Origin: JACQPU01 sp039961715
GTDB lineage: Bacteria > Bacteroidota > Ignavibacteria > UBA10030
Direction of reading: 5' to 3'
DNA length: 38,345 nt
Assembly (NCBI GenBank): GCA_039961715.1
Contig: JABRVW010000062.1
Span: forward strand, 1-38,345
Below, in pieces: positions 33,681 through 38,345 of this stretch; within the stretch, counting starts at the first letter, position 1; every line of letters begins with the position of its first letter. The translations under genes and the position numbers were made by a program. The notes below the pieces were generated by a model. That model searched no databases, was not told where the DNA came from, and was given only the letters and a program-made list of their open reading frames with translations.

Positions 33681-33736
33681 GGTGTGGGGCCGATGGTTCT
33701 CTCATGTGGGGCGTGTGCGGAAAATCCGTATCCTAC

Positions 33737-33765
33737 AAGATATTCAGGCGTTGGCAGATAGTCAA
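33737..33765 (-). promoter_or_regulatory. Probable promoter of the cyclase gene
   Basis: On the minus strand TTGACT (plus 33760-33765) and TATCTT (plus 33737-33742) have a 17-bp spacer. The predicted start near 33730 coincides with a small palindrome ACGGATTTTCCGC (33718-33730). The leader to the ATG at 33680 is about 50 nt. A 9-bp inverted repeat (33713-33721 with 33792-33800) brackets the promoter. Confidence 0.55.
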
Positions 33766-33804
33766 TCGAACAACCTGCTCCGCGGTGAGCATCCGCACAC
33801 CAGC

Positions 33805-35952
33805 CTAGGGGGCATAGGAGTGTTTGACGTATTCCGCCACCATGCGGTCAGTGGAAAACGCGGGAATGAGCGTTCTCATGGAGTTTCTGATGCGCCTGAT
33901 CCAGGCCCGCGGAATTCCGCGCGCGTCACGGTCGTAGAACTCCGGGACAATCCGTGTCGAGAGAATACTCAAGAGATTCTGGAAATCCGCCTCATCCTGA
34001 GCCTCCGGGTCCGCCGGCGATTCGTCGTCGCCGATGGCCCATCCGTTCTTTCCGTTATACCCTTCTCTCCACCAGCCGTCGAGAATGCTCAGGTTGAGAC
34101 CTCCGTGAATGAGGACTTTCATCCCGCTTGTTCCGCTCGCCTCGAGGGGCCTGCGCGGCGTGTTCAGCCACACATCTGCTCCCGACACCAGGTGCCGCGC
34201 GATATTCATGTCGTAGTTCTGCAGAAACACAACGCGGCCGTGGAGCTGAGGATGATGGGTGAGCTCAACAATCATTTGAATGAATTTCTTGCCTTCATTG
34301 TCACGAGGGTGTGCTTTACCGGAGAACACGATCTGAACGGGACGATCGGGATGGGTAAGAACCGGAATGATCTGTTCGAGATGGCGGAAGATCAGGGGTG
34401 CACGCTTGTACGTGGCAAAACGTCTGGCAAAACAGATGGTCAGGGTGTCCGGCGAGAGGGTTGATCCGAAGGCACTCATTCCCTCATCCGCTCCCCGACC
34501 GTACTGTTCACACAGTCGTCTTCTGACAAACTCCACAAGGTCGCGGCGGAGCGTGTACCGCAGGCCCCACAATTCTTCGTCCGTTGCCAGTCCGTCGCGC
34601 TCGATGCGCTTCCAGAAAGCCGCATCCATGAGCTTGTTGGTCCAGTCGTATCCAAGTCTCTTGTTCCAGAACTCATGCGCCCTCTGGTTCGCCCAGCCCG
34701 GCGTGTGCACACCGTTCGTGATCTCGGCGATGGGCACTTTGGAAACGGGCCGGTCGGGATACAACCCATGCCACATCTCACGGCTCACCTGGCCGTGAAG
34801 CTTGCTCACCGCGTTCGCCGCGCGGGACATTCTCAGCGCCAGAACGGTCATGGTGAACGGTTCGTTCTGATCCTGCTCGTTGACACGACCGTGGTTCATC
34901 AGCTCATCAAACGGCCTCCCTGTCGCACTCCAGAACTTCCCAAGCGAATGGCCCATAAGCTCTGCAGAGAAGCGGTCGTGACCGGCCGGGACCGGCGTAT
35001 GAGTCGTGAACACGCATTGCTGGCGGACGGATTTCACAGCAGTGTCGATGTCCTTTCCTCTTGCCAGCTCTTCCCTGAGCAATTCCAGCACAAGGAACGC
35101 CGAATGCCCTTCGTTCATATGGTACACGGCAGGAGTGATTCCGAGAGACCTGAGGACGCGAACACCGCCGATGCCGAGCACAATCTCCTGGCCGATGCGT
35201 GTATCAATGTTCCCCCCGTACACAGTCGCTGTCAGTCCCTGGAAGTGCTGATCATTCTCCGGGAGGTCGGTGTCGAGCAGATAAATCACAGCCCGCCCCA
35301 CCTTGAGGCGCCAGGTCTGGAAATACACGGTGCTGTGGCCGATTTCGACCGAGTTCAGAAGGCGGCCTCCCTCCGGAAGCGTGACAAGTTCGAGCGGAAG
35401 ATTCTGAGGATCCTGACGGGGGTAGGATTCCTCCTGCCAGCCGGCCGCATCAATGCGCTGGACGAAATACCCCTGGCGGTAGAAGAGACCAATGCCGATG
35501 AACGGGATACCGAGGTCGCTCGCGGATTTGGTATGATCGCCCGAAAGGACGCCCAATCCTCCGGAGTACAAGCGGATCGATTCATGGATGCCGAACTCAG
35601 CGCTGAAGTAGGCGACCGGCTGTTTGAGCTTCTTTGCGTGTCTTGCGGCCCACGTTTTCCTGTTGCGGAGATATGCTTCGAACTCCACGACGGCGACTGT
35701 CACCAGCTTGTTAAAATCGGGATCTCGGAGACGTGATTGGAGTTCCGCCTCCGAGACCTCGCGCAGAACGGCCACGGCGTTGTGGTTCGACCGCCGCCAG
35801 ACAAGGGGGGACAATTCCCGAAACACAGCCTGCGCTTCCGGGTTCCATGTCCACCAGAGATTGTAAGCGAGGGATCGGAGACGGCGGGAAAGAGATTCTG
35901 GGGAATCAGAAGGTTTTTGACGCTTGCTCATTAAGAAAGATGGCTCATGCAC
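33805..35952 (-). CDS. glgP: Alpha-glucan phosphorylase (GlgP, GT35)
   Basis: The enzyme releases glucose-1-phosphate from glycogen or maltodextrin. The 715-residue protein has the N-terminal DUF3417 type region (RRLRSLAYNLWWTWNPEAQ near 24-42), the active-site block VAYFSAEFGIHESIRLYSGGLGVLSGDH (about 112-139), and the pyridoxal-phosphate lysine K612 in ASGTSGMKVLIHGG. The C-terminus stops about 100 residues after K612, so it is the short form without the C-terminal extension of actinobacterial proteins near 850 residues. The start may be ATG 35952 or ATG 35931 (seven residues shorter); neither has a strong ribosome site. It lies between the copper ATPase upstream and the cyclase downstream on the same strand, with no other glycogen gene in view. 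Confidence 0.93.
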   Translation of the reverse strand: MHEPSFLMSKRQKPSDSPESLSRRLRSLAYNLWWTWNPEAQAVFRELSPLVWRRSNHNAVAVLREVSEAELQSRLRDPDFNKLVTVAVVEFEAYLRNRKTWAARHAKKLKQPVAYFSAEFGIHESIRLYSGGLGVLSGDHTKSASDLGIPFIGIGLFYRQGYFVQRIDAAGWQEESYPRQDPQNLPLELVTLPEGGRLLNSVEIGHSTVYFQTWRLKVGRAVIYLLDTDLPENDQHFQGLTATVYGGNIDTRIGQEIVLGIGGVRVLRSLGITPAVYHMNEGHSAFLVLELLREELARGKDIDTAVKSVRQQCVFTTHTPVPAGHDRFSAELMGHSLGKFWSATGRPFDELMNHGRVNEQDQNEPFTMTVLALRMSRAANAVSKLHGQVSREMWHGLYPDRPVSKVPIAEITNGVHTPGWANQRAHEFWNKRLGYDWTNKLMDAAFWKRIERDGLATDEELWGLRYTLRRDLVEFVRRRLCEQYGRGADEGMSAFGSTLSPDTLTICFARRFATYKRAPLIFRHLEQIIPVLTHPDRPVQIVFSGKAHPRDNEGKKFIQMIVELTHHPQLHGRVVFLQNYDMNIARHLVSGADVWLNTPRRPLEASGTSGMKVLIHGGLNLSILDGWWREGYNGKNGWAIGDDESPADPEAQDEADFQNLLSILSTRIVPEFYDRDARGIPRAWIRRIRNSMRTLIPAFSTDRMVAEYVKHSYAP

Positions 35953-36012
35953 GGGCTTCGATGAAACGGCATACAGATTGCAAAAAAATCCCGTGAAAAA
36001 CCATGAGAAAGA

Positions 36013-38247
36013 TCAATCCAGCCGGGCGGAGCGGAGCCTCAGCGAATTCGACACCACGCTCACGGAACTCAACGCCATGGCCCCCGCTGCCAGAATCGGA
36101 TTCAGCAGGCCAAGCGCAGCAACCGGAATGCCAATGACGTTGTACACAAAAGCCCAGAACAGGTTTTGCCTGATTGTTGCCAGCGTCTTCCGCGACAAGC
36201 GGATGGCCTGAACGACGCTCCGCATGTCGCTGTTCATCAGCGTCATGTCGGCCGTTTCCATGGCCACATCCGTGCCGCTTCCCATGGCGATGGCCACATC
36301 GGCATGGGCAAGCGCAGGCGCATCGTTGACACCGTCACCCACCATCGCAACGCGCTCGCCGTTCCGTTTCAGGGCCTGCACCAGGGCGGATTTGCCCGCG
36401 GGCATCACGCCGGCATGCACCTCCCCGATTCCCAGCTTCTCTGCCAGCGCGCGGGCAGTCTCGGCGCGATCGCCCGTCACCATGACCACCTTCAGTCCCA
36501 TTTCTTTCAGGGCGCTGATCGCTTCGGCAGACGTCGGCTTGATCTGATCTTCAAGGGCGAGAATGCCCGCCAGTTGATCATTCACAGCGACAAGAACCGG
36601 CGTTTGTCCCTTTCGGGCAATCGCATCCAGAACCGCTTCGCCCGGGCCTGCGTCAACCGCCCGATTCTTCAGATACGTGCCATTGCCGACGGCCACCCGC
36701 ACGCCTTCGATCATTCCGGAAATCCCAAGCCCGGGCGAAGCTTCCGCGTGGTCGACAGGTGCCAGGGCAATCCCGCGCTCCGCGGCTTTCCCCACGATCG
36801 CCTTGGCGAGCGGGTGTTCGGACCGGTTCTCCAGCGAGGCAGCCAGGCGAAGAAGACGCGATTCGTCCATCCCGTTCAGCGCAACGATCCCGCCCACAAC
36901 CGGCCGGCCTTCCGTGATCGTACCGGTCTTGTCCAGAAGCACCGTCGTGATGGATTTCATCCTTTCGAGGGCTTCAATGTTTCTGATAAGAATCCCGCGC
37001 CGCGCTCCCAGTCCCGTGCCCACGATGATCGCCGTCGGGGTGGCAAGGCCCAAAGCACACGGACACGCGATGATCAGAACCGCGATGGCGTTGATCATGG
37101 CGGTGGTAAACGGAACGGAGCCGACGATCAACCACAAAAGAAATGTGGCCGCGGCGATCGTGATCACGACCGGCACGAAAACTGAAGCGACTTTGTCGAC
37201 AAATGCCTGAATGGGCGCTTTGGAGCCCTGGGCTTCTTCCACAAGGCGGACGATCTGGGCAATGACAGTTTCGTTCCCGACCGCAGTCGCGCGAATCTCA
37301 ATCGCCCCGTTCCCATTCACCGTGCCGCCGATGACCTTGTGTCCTTCGCTTCGCTCCACCGGCATGCTTTCTCCGGTAACCATGGATTCGTCGACCGTGG
37401 TCCAGCCCGACGTGACAACGCCGTCGACCGGTATGCGTTCACCGGGCTTCACAATCACCGTGTCCCCGTGCATCACGTCGGCCGCCCGAATGTCCGCTTC
37501 CACGCCGTTCCTCCGAACTCGGGCCGACTTTGGCTGCATGCCTACGAGGGTCCTGATGGCATCCGTCGTCTTGCTCTTAGCCCGGGCTTCAAGCGTCCGC
37601 CCCAACAGAATCAAGGCAATGATCACTGCTGCCGTGTCGAAATAGACGTGCGATGAGGGATCGGTGATCCCAAGCCACTGCGGGAAAAGAACCGCAACGG
37701 TACTGTATGCATAGGCCGTCCCGGTGCCAACCGCCACCAGCGTATTCATGTCAACGCCGCCGTGACGGGCCAGCATCAGGGCCGAAACGAAGAAGCGTTT
37801 TCCCCCGGCCACCATCACGACGCTCGTGGCCAGGAACAGGAGCTTGTTGATCTCGTCCATGGTCAGAGGCGACCAGGCCATGAACCAGTCCGTCATGGCA
37901 ACCATGCTGACAAACATGACGGGCGCGGCGAAAACGGCACTGATCAGAAGCTCTCGGAGAACGCGTTTGTAGGCCTCGCGGTGCGGATCGCCGGGTTCCG
38001 TTGTTGTTGAGGTTGCACGCGGGGATGAGGGAAGCACAAGCCTGTATCCAATACCGCCAACGGCCTCGGCGAGTTTCTGTAAATCTGTCTGCGAGGGGTC
38101 ATAGCTCAACGCGACTTTTTCCGTCGCAAGATTGACGTTCGCGGACCGGACGCCTGGCGTGTTTTTCAGCGTTTTCTCCACGCGCGCGACGCAACTTGCG
38201 CACGTCATGCCTTCAACAGAGAGCAGTTGGGTTTGAATCGCATCCAT
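36013..38247 (-). CDS. copA: Copper-translocating P-type ATPase (CopA, P1B-1)
   Basis: This ATP-driven Cu(I) exporter has 744 residues from ATG 38247. One N-terminal heavy-metal domain carries GMTCASC with Cys16 and Cys19. Eight membrane helices are expected; the actuator loop has VTGES, the channel helix CPC (ACPCALGLATPTA), the P domain DKTGTITEG with the phosphorylated Asp, and the N domain the HP motif (EHPLAKA). The hinge is GDGVNDAPALAHADVAIAMG. TM7 YN and TM8 MxxSS (MALSSVSVVSNSLRL) are the Cu(I) signature. Upstream in-frame starts at 38268 (ATG) and 38292 (GTG) would add 7 or 15 residues. No CopZ chaperone or CueR/CsoR gene is adjacent. It is 60 bases ahead of glgP. Confidence 0.95.
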   Translation of the reverse strand: MDAIQTQLLSVEGMTCASCVARVEKTLKNTPGVRSANVNLATEKVALSYDPSQTDLQKLAEAVGGIGYRLVLPSSPRATSTTTEPGDPHREAYKRVLRELLISAVFAAPVMFVSMVAMTDWFMAWSPLTMDEINKLLFLATSVVMVAGGKRFFVSALMLARHGGVDMNTLVAVGTGTAYAYSTVAVLFPQWLGITDPSSHVYFDTAAVIIALILLGRTLEARAKSKTTDAIRTLVGMQPKSARVRRNGVEADIRAADVMHGDTVIVKPGERIPVDGVVTSGWTTVDESMVTGESMPVERSEGHKVIGGTVNGNGAIEIRATAVGNETVIAQIVRLVEEAQGSKAPIQAFVDKVASVFVPVVITIAAATFLLWLIVGSVPFTTAMINAIAVLIIACPCALGLATPTAIIVGTGLGARRGILIRNIEALERMKSITTVLLDKTGTITEGRPVVGGIVALNGMDESRLLRLAASLENRSEHPLAKAIVGKAAERGIALAPVDHAEASPGLGISGMIEGVRVAVGNGTYLKNRAVDAGPGEAVLDAIARKGQTPVLVAVNDQLAGILALEDQIKPTSAEAISALKEMGLKVVMVTGDRAETARALAEKLGIGEVHAGVMPAGKSALVQALKRNGERVAMVGDGVNDAPALAHADVAIAMGSGTDVAMETADMTLMNSDMRSVVQAIRLSRKTLATIRQNLFWAFVYNVIGIPVAALGLLNPILAAGAMALSSVSVVSNSLRLRSARLD

Positions 38248-38345
38248 GTGCAGTCCATTCGATATCATGAGTTCCACAAGGAAGTGCAACACCCCGGAAG
38301 GAAGAGTGATCGCCTAGGGGATGGCACAGACAGACCGTATCACGA
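38248..38345. other. Edge region upstream of copA
   Basis: This region of 98 bases holds the possible longer copA starts (38268, 38292). I see no clear promoter or metal-responsive operator here, and no other gene, RNA or repeat. Confidence 0.4.

Noticed and set aside
32694..33761. A 355-codon plus-strand leucine-rich frame
   Set aside because: Antisense to the charged coiled coil and cyclase domain; Leu/Phe richness is the complement of Glu/Lys codons.
34675..35736. A 353-codon plus-strand frame
   Set aside because: Antisense to glgP with no recognisable domain.
33805..35952. Truncated glycogen phosphorylase
   Set aside because: The chain ends soon after the PLP-lysine region but the active-site blocks and C-terminal helices are complete, so it is a short family form and not a broken gene.
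1..38345. CRISPR array, tRNA, rRNA, riboswitch, toxin-antitoxin or phage genes
   Set aside because: I looked for regularly spaced repeats, cloverleaf-like stretches and typical small paired genes and saw none; the intergenic space is too small for most of them.

Overview
This 38.3-kb window is a densely coded stretch of a Gram-negative (diderm) bacterium. No intergenic gap exceeds about 200 bases, and base composition looks even except for an AT-rich repeat at the left edge and one AT-rich promoter region near 28.2 kb. The gene families (a gluzincin / beta-propeller / outer-membrane-barrel protein, a DUF5916 outer-membrane protein, a UMF1-type transporter, a leucine-dehydrogenase-like enzyme, NhaC and DAACS carriers with extra periplasmic domains) point to the Bacteroidota/Ignavibacteriota side of the FCB group. 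That placement is inference, since no rRNA or tRNA gene is visible.

Layout. (1) 1-248: the tail of an IS630-type transposase entering from outside, then a 156-bp palindromic MITE-like repeat. (2) 245-9168, minus strand: class II aldolase, D-Ala-D-Ala ligase and an FtsB/DivIC protein, closed by a hairpin-plus-T-tract terminator; then rarA, a PhyH-type dioxygenase, a Tat-exported aldo/keto reductase, a ROK sugar kinase and lptD, with overlapping stop/start codons at two of the junctions. (3) 9301-20844, plus strand: hldA, hldC, tamB, rnr and the large metalloprotease/propeller/barrel gene. (4) 20886-28066, minus strand: an iron/cobalamin-type ABC ATPase, leucine dehydrogenase, nusB, a UMF1 carrier, NhaC and DctA. 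(5) 28253-30859, plus strand: a DUF5916 protein. (6) 30885-38247, minus strand: a membrane-anchored class III adenylate cyclase with periplasmic TPRs, an alpha-glucan phosphorylase and a copper-exporting P-type ATPase.

A functional thread through the window is envelope biogenesis: heptose supply for LPS core (hldA, hldC), LPS export (lptD), lipid or protein transport to the outer membrane (tamB), peptidoglycan precursor ligation (ddl), division (ftsB) and a surface barrel fused to a protease. Several intergenic regions hold sigma70-like promoters with a TTG-type -35 box, a 17-bp spacer and a TA-starting -10 box.

I did not find a phage, CRISPR array, defence island, toxin-antitoxin pair or biosynthetic cluster. 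The most unusual material is the set of multi-domain envelope proteins (protease-propeller-barrel; cyclase-TPR; NhaC and DctA with extra periplasmic domains) and two short repeat elements that each supply the stop codon of a neighbouring gene.
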